This document shows, piece after piece, positions 53,853-61,797 of a stretch of DNA of 64,000 nt (the stretch's first letter is position 1; the number at the start of each line of letters is the position of its first letter). The notes under the pieces were generated by a model. The model was not told where the DNA came from, searched no databases, and saw nothing but the letters and a program-made list of their open reading frames with translations. The stretch comes from Bordetella parapertussis (GTDB lineage: Bacteria > Bacteroidota > Bacteroidia > Chitinophagales > Chitinophagaceae): the NCBI GenBank assembly GCA_943331005.2, contig CALQJX020000019.1:1-64000 (forward strand). Direction: 5' to 3'. The position numbers were made by a program, and so were the translations under genes.

Positions 53853-54875
53853 ATGAGGACAGAAATTGCCTCCCTCGGGGAGTTCGGGCTGATAGATCAT
53901 CTGACAAGGAACAATGAGACACGTAATGCCGGCACCATAATAGGTGTTGGAGATGATGCTGCTGTTATAGACCAGTTTGGCAGACAGTCTGTTATTACTA
54001 CCGATCTGCTGGTAGAAGGTATTCATTTCGATTTTATGTACACCCCACTCAAACACCTTGGTTACAAGGCTGTAGTAGTGAACTTGTCTGATATATATGC
54101 CATGATGGCTACGCCAACTCATATCACCCTGAGTCTGGCAATATCCAACAAGGTTTCTGTAGAGGCGCTGGAAGAATTTTATGAAGGTGTTTATGCAGCT
54201 TGTGAGAAATATAATGTAGATCTGATAGGAGGAGATACTTCCAGCTCAAAAGCTGGTTTTATCATTAGTGTTACTGCTATTGGTGAAGTGGCACCCGATA
54301 AATATGTTACAAGAACCGGTGCCCGTACCGGCGATCTTGTTTGTGTATCCGGCGATCTTGGAGCAGCATACCTGGGACTGCAGTTGCTGGAACGCGAAAA
54401 GAAGATATTCCTCGAAAATCCGGGTGTTCAACCAGATCTGCAGCAACAATCATATCTCATAGGTCGTATTTTGAAGCCCGAAGCCCAGATGGAACTTGTA
54501 GAATGGCTGCAGGAAAACAATATAGTGCCTACATCCATGATAGATATAAGCGATGGTCTGAGCTCTGAATTACTGCACATTTGCAGGAATAGCGAGGTGG
54601 GTTGTGTACTCTATGAAGATAAGATCCCGGTTCATGACGATTCCAAGAACATAGCTATGCAGTTTGGCGTATCAGTAACTACCTGCGCACTTAGTGGCGG
54701 AGAAGATTACGAACTGCTCTTTACTGTGAAACAAGAGGATTATGAAAAAGTGGCCAAAAACAGCCAGGTAAGTGTAATAGGCTATATTACCGGTAAGGAA
54801 GAAGGTGCTCATCTCATGACCAGAGGTGGCAACAAACATGAACTTACCGCGCAGGGCTGGAATGCCTTTGCATAA
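53853..54875 (+). CDS. thiL: Thiamine-monophosphate kinase
   Basis: 340 residues. N-terminal GEFGLIDHLTR, the Mg-ATP binding GVGDDAAVIDQFGRQSVITT, LVEGIHFDF, and LSDIYAMMATPTH, then GGDTSSSKAGFIISVTAIGE and DISDGLSSELLHI, all in ThiL order. Phosphorylates thiamine monophosphate to the pyrophosphate cofactor. Cytoplasmic. Other thiamine genes are not adjacent. Confidence 0.95.
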   Translation: MRTEIASLGEFGLIDHLTRNNETRNAGTIIGVGDDAAVIDQFGRQSVITTDLLVEGIHFDFMYTPLKHLGYKAVVVNLSDIYAMMATPTHITLSLAISNKVSVEALEEFYEGVYAACEKYNVDLIGGDTSSSKAGFIISVTAIGEVAPDKYVTRTGARTGDLVCVSGDLGAAYLGLQLLEREKKIFLENPGVQPDLQQQSYLIGRILKPEAQMELVEWLQENNIVPTSMIDISDGLSSELLHICRNSEVGCVLYEDKIPVHDDSKNIAMQFGVSVTTCALSGGEDYELLFTVKQEDYEKVAKNSQVSVIGYITGKEEGAHLMTRGGNKHELTAQGWNAFA

Positions 54876-54935
54876 AATTGAGCAGTTTTTTGCTGCAACT
54901 ATATTTTTTTGTATCTTGGTCACAAATATTTACTC

Positions 54936-55478
54936 ATGAAGTTTGGGAAACAAATTTTATTGACAGTAACCATGTTTGCTGCAATTGCTGGTACTGCTGT
55001 TTTTACATCATGCGAAAAAAACGCATGCGATGGCATTACCTGCTTCAATGGCGGTGCTTGTGGCTATGGTAAATGCAACTGCCCTACAGGTTATGAAGAT
55101 GCACAGTGCGGCACTAAGTCTATAACAAGGTATCTGGGTACTTATGCAGGTTATACAGTTTGCGATAATGGCGCACAAACAATTGATACAGTTATAGTTA
55201 CACCAGCCAACAGAGGCATACTTTCTGTAGATGTTTATTATAAAGGTATTTATCCTAAAGTGCTTCAGGGTTATGTGAGGAGCAATGAAAGTACTTACTC
55301 TATTGTTGTTACCAACAATGATAGTACTAAAGCAGGTTCACTCGAATATCTCAGGGTATTTGATATCACCCTTCAGTCTGATAAAAGCCTGAAACTTCAC
55401 AAGTACGAACGTGACTATACTGTAGCAATAGATACTTTTCAGTACAGCTGCCAGTTTGTAGGTACTAAGCTCAAGTAA
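54936..55478 (+). CDS. Lipoprotein with EGF-like domain
   Basis: 180 residues from ATG 54936 (MKFGKQILLTVTMFAAIAGT). Lipobox-like VFTSCEK, so Cys27 is probably lipidated. Directly after it a compact EGF-like module with six Cys (CDGITCFNGGACGYGKCNCP to DAQC). The remaining ~125 residues form a predicted beta domain (YLGTYAGYTVCDNGAQTID...). Such short EGF-like lipoproteins occur in Bacteroidota; function unknown. A TTG at 54909 extends the frame but lacks a signal sequence. A small hairpin (55510-55530) follows. Confidence 0.78.
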   Translation: MKFGKQILLTVTMFAAIAGTAVFTSCEKNACDGITCFNGGACGYGKCNCPTGYEDAQCGTKSITRYLGTYAGYTVCDNGAQTIDTVIVTPANRGILSVDVYYKGIYPKVLQGYVRSNESTYSIVVTNNDSTKAGSLEYLRVFDITLQSDKSLKLHKYERDYTVAIDTFQYSCQFVGTKLK

Positions 55479-55551
55479 TTGAAATTTATAAGGGAATTGT
55501 TATAAACAGCAAATGGCTACGGCCATTTTGCTTGTTCCTGTAATTGTGTCC

Positions 55552-55559
55552 TATCTTCG
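55552..55559 (+). promoter_or_regulatory. Near-consensus -7 box TATCTTCG for gldA, with TTTG -33 element
   Basis: One mismatch to TAnnTTTG. A TTTG at 55527-55530 is 21 bp upstream, a good -33 spacing. ATG 55578 is 18 nt downstream. Confidence 0.45.
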
Positions 55560-55577
55560 TTGTCTCTATTTTACAAC

Positions 55578-56489
55578 ATGTCTATAAAAGTAGCAGGTCT
55601 TACCAAACTTTACGATACACAGAAAGCTGTGGATGGTATCTCTTTTGAGATCAAGAAAGGCGAAATAGCAGGTTTCCTGGGGCCTAACGGTGCCGGCAAA
55701 TCTACTACTATGAAAATGATTACCGGCTACCTTCCTCCCACTTCGGGCACTGCAGCAGTATGCGGTTTTGATGTTACTCAAAAACCAATGGAGGTGCGCA
55801 AGAGAGTAGGTTATCTGCCCGAGGCCAATCCACTTTACTTTGAAATGTATGTGAGGGAATATCTTGAATTCAGTGCTGGTATTCATAAACTGGGCGGCGA
55901 TAAAGGGAAGAGAATAGAAGACATGATCTCTATGACCGGCCTGGGAAAAGAAGCACACAAAAAAATAGGGGCACTTTCAAAAGGGTATAAGCAAAGGGTA
56001 GGGCTGGCACAGGCTATGCTCCACGACCCTGAAGTGCTGATACTTGATGAACCTACCTCTGGTCTGGACCCTAACCAGATAGTAGAAATAAGAGACCTCA
56101 TAAAAAGTATTGGTGCCGACAAAACGGTTTTACTGTCTACCCACATTATGCAGGAGGTACAGGCAATGTGCAGCAGGGTAATCATCATCAACAACGGAAA
56201 GATTGTTGCAGATGATTCTATCGAGCACCTGCAGCATGTAAACACCAAGCAGGACGTATTGGTACTTACTACAGAACAACCTGTAGACAGCGCTTTGTTC
56301 AACAAACTGAAATACGTTAAGAAATCGGAACAAATAAGTGCAAACAAATGGAAGTTGGTAACTGCCGAACCCGATAGTCTGCGCAGAGAAGTGATGCAGT
56401 GGGCTCTTGATAACAATATCAATATCAGTTCTATGCAGGCCCAGACTGAAACACTGGAAGATGTATTCAGAACATTAACCAGAAAATAA
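55578..56489 (+). CDS. gldA: GldA-type ABC transporter ATP-binding protein
   Basis: 303 residues from ATG 55578 (MSIKVAGLTKLYDTQKAVDG). Walker A GPNGAGKST (~residue 38), Q-loop region, signature LSKGYKQRVGLAQAML, Walker B VLILDEP, D-loop SGLDPNQI and H-loop STHIMQEV. Sequence wording (GFLGPNGAGKSTTMKMITGY, LSTHIMQEVQAMCSRVIII) closely follows GldA, the ATPase of the GldAFG transporter needed for gliding in Flavobacterium. The permease genes gldF/gldG are not in the window, as is common. A general ABC-2 exporter ATPase is the alternative. Confidence 0.85.
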   Translation: MSIKVAGLTKLYDTQKAVDGISFEIKKGEIAGFLGPNGAGKSTTMKMITGYLPPTSGTAAVCGFDVTQKPMEVRKRVGYLPEANPLYFEMYVREYLEFSAGIHKLGGDKGKRIEDMISMTGLGKEAHKKIGALSKGYKQRVGLAQAMLHDPEVLILDEPTSGLDPNQIVEIRDLIKSIGADKTVLLSTHIMQEVQAMCSRVIIINNGKIVADDSIEHLQHVNTKQDVLVLTTEQPVDSALFNKLKYVKKSEQISANKWKLVTAEPDSLRREVMQWALDNNINISSMQAQTETLEDVFRTLTRK

Positions 56490-56559
56490 TTATTGGTTAT
56501 TTCTTCATGATTCCTGTCTGTGAATCGATACGATGTTTAGAAAATTAGCCGCTACTTGT

Positions 56560-56567
56560 TACATTTG
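56560..56567 (+). promoter_or_regulatory. -7 box TACATTTG for the methyltransferase gene
   Basis: Exact consensus, 45 nt before the ATG at 56613. Confidence 0.5.
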
Positions 56568-56612
56568 GCAGATTATTTGCTTTACTTCTACCACAACAAC
56601 TGATTTTTATAA

Positions 56613-57446
56613 ATGATGTCTCCCGAGCAGTTCTTTGAACTGATGATGAAAGAATTGGAGGTGCATACCGAAATGCAGCCTTACTACAAATTTCTGGGAG
56701 ACCAGTCTTCATGGCATTTCAGAAGGAATTACTTCCTGGAAAGACTCAGATACATTCACAAGTACATTGTAGAAGGAACTGTAAATGATCTCTGTCCTGC
56801 AATATGGGATTGCGGCTGTGGTTATGGAACTACCTGCCTCTATTTGGCTATGAATGGTATAGCTACACACGGCACTACGCTGGAATTTTACTACGATACC
56901 ATACAGAAACGCAAAGAATACTGGAGCCAGTATGGCGACACATCTTTATTTACCTGTACTTACGAAAACCTTTTCGATAATAAACCTGCACCAGCCAGTT
57001 ACGATTGGATCATTGTTCAGGATACACTCCATCATCTGGAACCGATCAATGTTGCCTTACAAATATTTAAAGATAGTCTGAGGAAGGGAGGAAGGGTATT
57101 GTCTATAGAAGAGAATGGAAATAACATCATTCAACGGATCAAACTGTATAAATACAGGGGAAATAAGCGCATTATCACCATATGGGACGATAAACTGCAA
57201 AAAGAAATACTGATAGGAAACGAGAACATTCGCAGCCTTAGCAACTGGCAGCAGCTATTTGAAAAGAACGACTTCTCTATACATCAGGAAAGCGTACAAT
57301 ATGTACGTTATTACCTACCTATGCAGTACAAAAATGCCGATCCTGAAACACTACTTCAAAAAGAAAGGCACATACAATCTACTCCCGGTTTCAAACGGGA
57401 ATACTTCTTCTTCGGGCTGAACTTTGTGGCACAGAAAAAGGGCTGA
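56613..57446 (+). CDS. Class I SAM-dependent methyltransferase
   Basis: 277 residues. SAM-binding motif I reads IWDCGCGYGTTCLYLAMNGI (~residue 67), motif II region YDWIIVQDTLHHLEPINVAL, and LRKGGRVLSIEENG for motif III. N-terminal MMSPEQFFELMMKELEVHTE helix precedes. Substrate unknown; no biosynthetic neighbours indicate one. The C-terminal ~100 residues are not obviously part of a known subfamily. Confidence 0.82.
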   Translation: MMSPEQFFELMMKELEVHTEMQPYYKFLGDQSSWHFRRNYFLERLRYIHKYIVEGTVNDLCPAIWDCGCGYGTTCLYLAMNGIATHGTTLEFYYDTIQKRKEYWSQYGDTSLFTCTYENLFDNKPAPASYDWIIVQDTLHHLEPINVALQIFKDSLRKGGRVLSIEENGNNIIQRIKLYKYRGNKRIITIWDDKLQKEILIGNENIRSLSNWQQLFEKNDFSIHQESVQYVRYYLPMQYKNADPETLLQKERHIQSTPGFKREYFFFGLNFVAQKKG

Positions 57447-57460
57447 TAATTTTATCAGCC
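57441..57460. terminator. Hairpin over both stop codons of convergent genes
   Basis: GGCTGATAA (57441-57449) pairs with TTATCAGCC (57452-57460). The methyltransferase TGA (57444-57446) and the adenine deaminase TGA (57457-57455) both lie inside the stem; genes are 8 nt apart. Confidence 0.7.
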
Positions 57461-59089
57461 TAACTGCAACGGTGTGAAGCAGAAACTGCTACCATCAAAC
57501 AAACCTTTATCACTCAGTTTTAGTGAAGGTATTACCAGCAGTGCCATGAAAGATAATGTCATGAAAGGTGCATGCAGTGGCGTACCCAGTTCTTTGGCTT
57601 TCTTATCAATGAGTGTATAAGCTGCCGCTACTTCATACCCATCTTTGTCCGACATTAAACCCGCTACAGGCAGGGGCATATGCGCTACATTTCCATCATT
57701 GGCAGCAACAGCTATACCTCCCTTGCAATCTATGAGTGCATTTACTGCGGCGCATAACGATGCGTCATCTACACCAACGGCAATGATATTATGACAGTCG
57801 TGGCCCACTGTGGTAGCCAGTGCACCATGCTTCAAACCTATGTTTTTTATGAATGCAGTAGCAATCGGCAAGTCTGGCTGATACCTGTTGACTACTGCCA
57901 TTTTCAGCACATCAGTTTGGGTATTGCTCACCAGATAGCCATTTTCTACTGTTGCCGGCAAAATCAGTTCATTAGTTATCAGCTGACCCTCAATAGCTTC
58001 AATGACCCTGATGCTGCCATTTTCCTTTAGCGCCTTTACTGCAAAATCGGCTACAGTTCGTATGTTGGTATTGAAATTGTTGATCACAGCAGGAATAGTA
58101 GCAGGCAGAAGGCTTTTGCCGTTTTGGGCTACCAAGTTACCGCCTATATATGTCTCTAAGATATTGAACCTCGTCAGGCTGTCTGCAACTATCAGGTCGG
58201 CAGCATCGCCTATCTGCAATTGACCAACCGGCAGTTTGTAGTGTTTCACTGGGTTGCAGCACGCAGCATTCAAGACATCATACAGATCATATCCCCTGGC
58301 CAGTGAGCGTTTTACCAATGCATTTATGTGATTGACTACAAGTTCATCGGGATGTTTGTCATCGCTGCAGAACATTACTTTCTCCGGATGAGTGCGAAGC
58401 AGATCGCTCAGTGCCTCATAGTTCTTAGCAGCACTACCTTCCCTGATTAAAATGTGCATACCCAGCGCTATTTTCTCCAGTGCCTCTTCCAGTGTGTAAC
58501 ATTCATGATCGGTACTGATACCGGCGGAGGTATATTTTTTTGCAGCATCCCCTCTCAGCCCGGGTGCATGTCCATCAACCGGTTTACCTGCTTTATGAGC
58601 AGCAGCAATTTTGGTCATAACTTCCGGGTCGTTATACAATACCCCCGGATAGTTCATCATTTCAGACAGGTACCAGATGTCATTATCTGCAAGCAATGCT
58701 TCAATTGCTGTTGCATCGAGCGTGGCACCTGCAGTTTCGAAACCGGTTGCAGGTACACATGATGGTGCCCCGAAGAAGAACCTGAAAGGAGAAAGTTTAC
58801 TATTGTCGATCATATACCTCACACCTTCTGTGCCACACACATTTGCTATCTCATGCGGATCAGAAACGGTTGCTACAGTACCGTGCAGCACAGCCAGACG
58901 GGCAAATGCGGTAGGTACCAGCATGGAGCTTTCTATATGTATATGTGCATCCACAAAACCGGGCATTATATATCTGTCAGGAGCAGTTGCTACTTCTGTT
59001 ATAGAAACAATAATGCCTTCATTTATAGTAATGTCTGCAGGGAAAATGCGCCTGTTTGCTATGTCTACCAGTTGGCCGGATATGATCAT
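57455..59089 (-). CDS. ade: Adenine deaminase
   Basis: 544 residues. Amidohydrolase motif MPGFVDAHIHIESSMLVPTA (metal His pair), TVATVSDPHEIANVCG, CFCSDDKHPDEL-like segment (MFCSDDKHPDELVV), NAACCNPVKHY, and a C-terminal domain with TVGHDCHNIIAVGVDDASLC. These are typical of the Ade family (hypoxanthine from adenine, metal-dependent). Shares an operon with the truncated haemoglobin gene 5 nt upstream. Confidence 0.94.
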   Translation of the reverse strand: MIISGQLVDIANRRIFPADITINEGIIVSITEVATAPDRYIMPGFVDAHIHIESSMLVPTAFARLAVLHGTVATVSDPHEIANVCGTEGVRYMIDNSKLSPFRFFFGAPSCVPATGFETAGATLDATAIEALLADNDIWYLSEMMNYPGVLYNDPEVMTKIAAAHKAGKPVDGHAPGLRGDAAKKYTSAGISTDHECYTLEEALEKIALGMHILIREGSAAKNYEALSDLLRTHPEKVMFCSDDKHPDELVVNHINALVKRSLARGYDLYDVLNAACCNPVKHYKLPVGQLQIGDAADLIVADSLTRFNILETYIGGNLVAQNGKSLLPATIPAVINNFNTNIRTVADFAVKALKENGSIRVIEAIEGQLITNELILPATVENGYLVSNTQTDVLKMAVVNRYQPDLPIATAFIKNIGLKHGALATTVGHDCHNIIAVGVDDASLCAAVNALIDCKGGIAVAANDGNVAHMPLPVAGLMSDKDGYEVAAAYTLIDKKAKELGTPLHAPFMTLSFMALLVIPSLKLSDKGLFDGSSFCFTPLQLG

Positions 59090-59094
59090 GGATC

Positions 59095-59490
59095 TTAATT
59101 TAGGGTATTGAAACCGTTTCTGCTCATTTCTACTTTGATTTGTATCATATTGGCCATGAGCGTAGCCTTGTTCTTTGCGATCTCTGCAAATGCTCCTGCA
59201 AAAAGTTCATCCACCGTTGCAGCCCACAATTCCAGCCAACGGTCAAAATGTTCTTTATTCATGGCCTCCTTCTTGTCTGCATCTACATGTGCCTTCACAG
59301 GAGATCCGGCATATCCGGGTGCAGCAAAAATGACCATATCCCAAAAAGCGGTGATCCTTATGAGGTGATCGCTCCAGTCATCGCCTATGATGTTGTTGAA
59401 GATATGCCCCAGCATTTCGTCTTTTCTTGCCTTATCATAGAATGCGGCTACAAGTACATCAATATCCTGCTTACTGGTTATGTCTTTCAT
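59095..59490 (-). CDS. Group 3 truncated haemoglobin-like protein
   Basis: 131 residues from ATG 59490, which has AAAAAGGTG as a good ribosome-binding sequence; an in-frame TTG at 59511 overlaps the -7 box. Short 2-on-2 globin: VLVAAFYDKARKDEMLGHIF, DWSDHLIRITAFWDMVIFAA, then FDRWLELWAATVDELFAG, where a His (KEHFDRWLELW) is the likely proximal haem ligand. Group 3 globins are found in many bacteria; role in NO or O2 handling is suspected. Overlaps functionally nothing with ade, but is co-transcribed (5-nt gap). Confidence 0.86.
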   Translation of the reverse strand: MKDITSKQDIDVLVAAFYDKARKDEMLGHIFNNIIGDDWSDHLIRITAFWDMVIFAAPGYAGSPVKAHVDADKKEAMNKEHFDRWLELWAATVDELFAGAFAEIAKNKATLMANMIQIKVEMSRNGFNTLN

Positions 59491-59508
59491 TTGCACCTTT
59501 TTAGAACT

Positions 59509-59516
59509 CAAAAGTA
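59509..59516 (-). promoter_or_regulatory. -7 box TACTTTTG (minus strand) for the globin-ade operon
   Basis: Plus-strand CAAAAGTA; exact consensus, 18 nt before ATG 59490. Confidence 0.58.
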
Positions 59517-59572
59517 TAAAGTATTAGTTGATTCGGGCTGATTTTCGACAGCAGTATATGGACTTAATAATT

Positions 59573-59580
59573 TAGTTTTG
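59573..59580 (+). promoter_or_regulatory. -7 box TAGTTTTG for xerD
   Basis: Exact consensus, ending 9 nt before ATG 59590; overlaps a TTG at 59578 that would otherwise extend the frame. Confidence 0.58.
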
Positions 59581-59589
59581 AATGAAGAT

Positions 59590-60489
59590 ATGTGGGAGGC
59601 TTATATAAAGGGTTTTAAATCTTATCTGCAGCTGGAGCGGTCTATGTCCGACAATACAGTAGATGCCTATCTGCATGATATTAATATGCTACGCAACCAC
59701 ATTGCTACAGAGTTTCCGGGACTTGCTGTAGAAAAAGTAGAGATACAACACCTGCAATCGTTGCTGCATGCAATAAATGATCTGGAACTGGCTGTCACAT
59801 CGCAGGGACGTATCCTCAGCGGCATCAAATCATTTTTCGGTTATCTGCTGCTTGAAGAAGTGATAAAAAAAGACCCTACCGAATTGCTGGAAGCTCCAAA
59901 ACTGCGTCGAAAGCTGCCGCATGTGCTGAGTGTAGCTGAGATAAACACATTATTCGCATCAATAGATCATAGTACACCGGAAGGACAAAGGAACAGGGCA
60001 ATGCTGGAAGTAATGTATAGCTGCGGCCTGCGCGTAAGTGAACTGATAACGCTAAAACTATCGGGTTTGTTTCTGGATATTGGTTTCATTAAGGTAGTGG
60101 GCAAGGGCAATAAAGAGCGGCTGGTGCCAATTGGCGATGAAGCAGCTAAACAGTTATTGATCTATATCAGTCACATCAGGGTCCATCAGCCGGTGAAAAT
60201 AGGACAGGAAGATTTTGTGTTCCTGAACAGGAGGGGCGCTGGTATGACCCGAGTGATGGTCTTCATTTTCCTTAAAGACCTTGCTGCAAAAGCAGGTATA
60301 AAAGCTAATATTCACCCGCATATACTCCGTCACTCATTTGCTACCCATCTGGTAGAGGGTGGAGCAGACTTACGTGCAGTGCAGGAAATGATGGGGCATA
60401 AGAGCATTACTACTACAGAGATCTATACACATCTGGACAGAGCATACCTGCGCTCCACATTGGAAAAGTACCACCCCAGATATAAGTAA
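59590..60489 (+). CDS. xerD: Tyrosine recombinase XerC/XerD family
   Basis: 299 residues from ATG 59590, the usual length of XerC/D. N-terminal SAM-like core-binding domain (residues ~1-90, SMSDNTVDAYLHDINMLRNH). Catalytic residues: Arg in YSCGLRVSEL, Lys in VVGKGNKERLVP, HILRHSFATHLVEGGADLR (H-x-x-R), GHKSITTTEIYTHL with His, and Tyr in EIYTH. It resolves chromosome dimers at dif with its partner; a dif site was not identified here. No neighbouring integrase-type cargo, so a housekeeping recombinase rather than an island integrase. XerC versus XerD cannot be separated with certainty. Confidence 0.92.
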   Translation: MWEAYIKGFKSYLQLERSMSDNTVDAYLHDINMLRNHIATEFPGLAVEKVEIQHLQSLLHAINDLELAVTSQGRILSGIKSFFGYLLLEEVIKKDPTELLEAPKLRRKLPHVLSVAEINTLFASIDHSTPEGQRNRAMLEVMYSCGLRVSELITLKLSGLFLDIGFIKVVGKGNKERLVPIGDEAAKQLLIYISHIRVHQPVKIGQEDFVFLNRRGAGMTRVMVFIFLKDLAAKAGIKANIHPHILRHSFATHLVEGGADLRAVQEMMGHKSITTTEIYTHLDRAYLRSTLEKYHPRYK

Positions 60490-60975
60490 TTACAATTGTT
60501 TCAGCATCCAGAGGTCGCAACCAAAATGCCCTGAATTGCCCAAGGGCTCTTTGAGATACTCAAAACCACAGCTTTCATAAAGTCCCACCGCCATCTTCAG
60601 TTCAGGCAGTGTTTCCAGATAAACCTGTTTTTGCCCGAAACGGCGTGCAATATCAAAACATGCATTGATCAGCAATTTGCCATAGCCTTTACCCCTTACT
60701 TCTGGCAAAATATAAAGTTTCACCAGCTCGCAGCAACCATCAGGCAATCCCTCTGTAGGGTATATGCCAGATCCGCCAACCAGTTTACCATCTACTTCCA
60801 GCACCCGATACTCGGAGCCTGGTGCAGTGAACAATGAATAAAGATCGTCGGTTGTAGGGTCGTAAAAAACTGTGCCCGGCTTGTTGGCCTTAAATTCAGT
60901 AAGCACAGCTCTTATGATTGCCGCTATTGCTGCATTATCTGCTTTTTCTATCAGCCTTGTTCTTACTGTACTCAT
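60490..60975 (-). CDS. GNAT-family N-acetyltransferase
   Basis: 161 residues. GNAT core with KLYILPEVRGKGYGKLLINA (acetyl-CoA binding Q/RxxGxG/A pattern RGKGYG), DIARRFGQKQVYLET and LYESCGFEYLKEP. Substrate unknown. ATG overlaps by one base the TAA of the upstream SDR gene; stop codon directly abuts the xerD stop (no gap). Confidence 0.88.
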   Translation of the reverse strand: MSTVRTRLIEKADNAAIAAIIRAVLTEFKANKPGTVFYDPTTDDLYSLFTAPGSEYRVLEVDGKLVGGSGIYPTEGLPDGCCELVKLYILPEVRGKGYGKLLINACFDIARRFGQKQVYLETLPELKMAVGLYESCGFEYLKEPLGNSGHFGCDLWMLKQL

Positions 60976-61757
60976 TAGCTTTTCGGTTTCACCCTGTCTG
61001 CTTCTTTAATGTTGTAAACACTGTTTACCTGTGTGAGGCAGGTTACAGTAAGATCATTGATACATACATGTGGCGGCAATGTTGCGCAATACCATGCTAT
61101 ATCTGCAATATCTTCGGCCTGCAAAGCATTTACACCTGCATACATATTACTTGCCCGCTCTTCGTCTCCTTTGAAGCGTACCAGAGAGAATTCTGTTTCT
61201 GCCATACCCGGATTTATGGCGGTTACCTTAATGCCATAGGGTAGCATATCTATGCGTGTAGCCTGCGTTAGTGCATCTACCGCATACTTGGTAGCACAGT
61301 ACACATTACCGTTCTTATAAACTCCCTTACCTGCAGTAGAACCAATATTGATGATATGGCCACTTGCCTGCTCACGCATCATCGGAGCAACCTGCCTGGT
61401 CATATAGAGCAGTCCTTTTATGTTGGTATCTATCATGATTTCCCAATCGTCCAGGCTACCTTCATCAATTGTAGACAGGCCTGCTGCCAGACCGGCATTA
61501 TTTACCAGTATATCTATTCTGTCAGTCTGTGTTTTCAGGTCGGCCATTGCAGTCTCTACCTGCTTATTGTCACGCACATCAAAATGGAGGGTGATCACCT
61601 TTACGCCATATTTCGTCTCCAGTTCTTCTTTCACGGCTGCCAGTCTTTCAGCCCTGCGGCCGGTAATACATACTGTATAGCCTCCCTGTGCAAATTTCTC
61701 TGCAATTGCCTTTCCAAAACCTGATGTTGCTCCTGTAATGAGAATAGTTTTACTCAT
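60975..61757 (-). CDS. Short-chain dehydrogenase/reductase (YdfG-like)
   Basis: 260 residues from ATG 61757 (MSKTILITGATSGFGKAIAE). Rossmann TGATSGFG, NNAGLAAG, catalytic Ser in INIGSTAGKG, YCATKYA with Tyr and Lys, and NPGMAETEFSLVRFKGDE, typical for YdfG-like 3-hydroxy acid (serine/malonic semialdehyde) dehydrogenases. NAD(P)-dependent, cytoplasmic. Starts an operon with the GNAT gene. Confidence 0.9.
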   Translation of the reverse strand: MSKTILITGATSGFGKAIAEKFAQGGYTVCITGRRAERLAAVKEELETKYGVKVITLHFDVRDNKQVETAMADLKTQTDRIDILVNNAGLAAGLSTIDEGSLDDWEIMIDTNIKGLLYMTRQVAPMMREQASGHIINIGSTAGKGVYKNGNVYCATKYAVDALTQATRIDMLPYGIKVTAINPGMAETEFSLVRFKGDEERASNMYAGVNALQAEDIADIAWYCATLPPHVCINDLTVTCLTQVNSVYNIKEADRVKPKS

Positions 61758-61797
61758 AAATGCTGTTTTTAGCGGCATAAAGATAGCCTTACTTTTT

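Noticed and set aside
59590..60489. Integrase of a genomic island
   Set aside because: Length and motifs fit a chromosomal XerC/D, neighbours are housekeeping genes, and no att repeats, tRNA or mobility genes are nearby.
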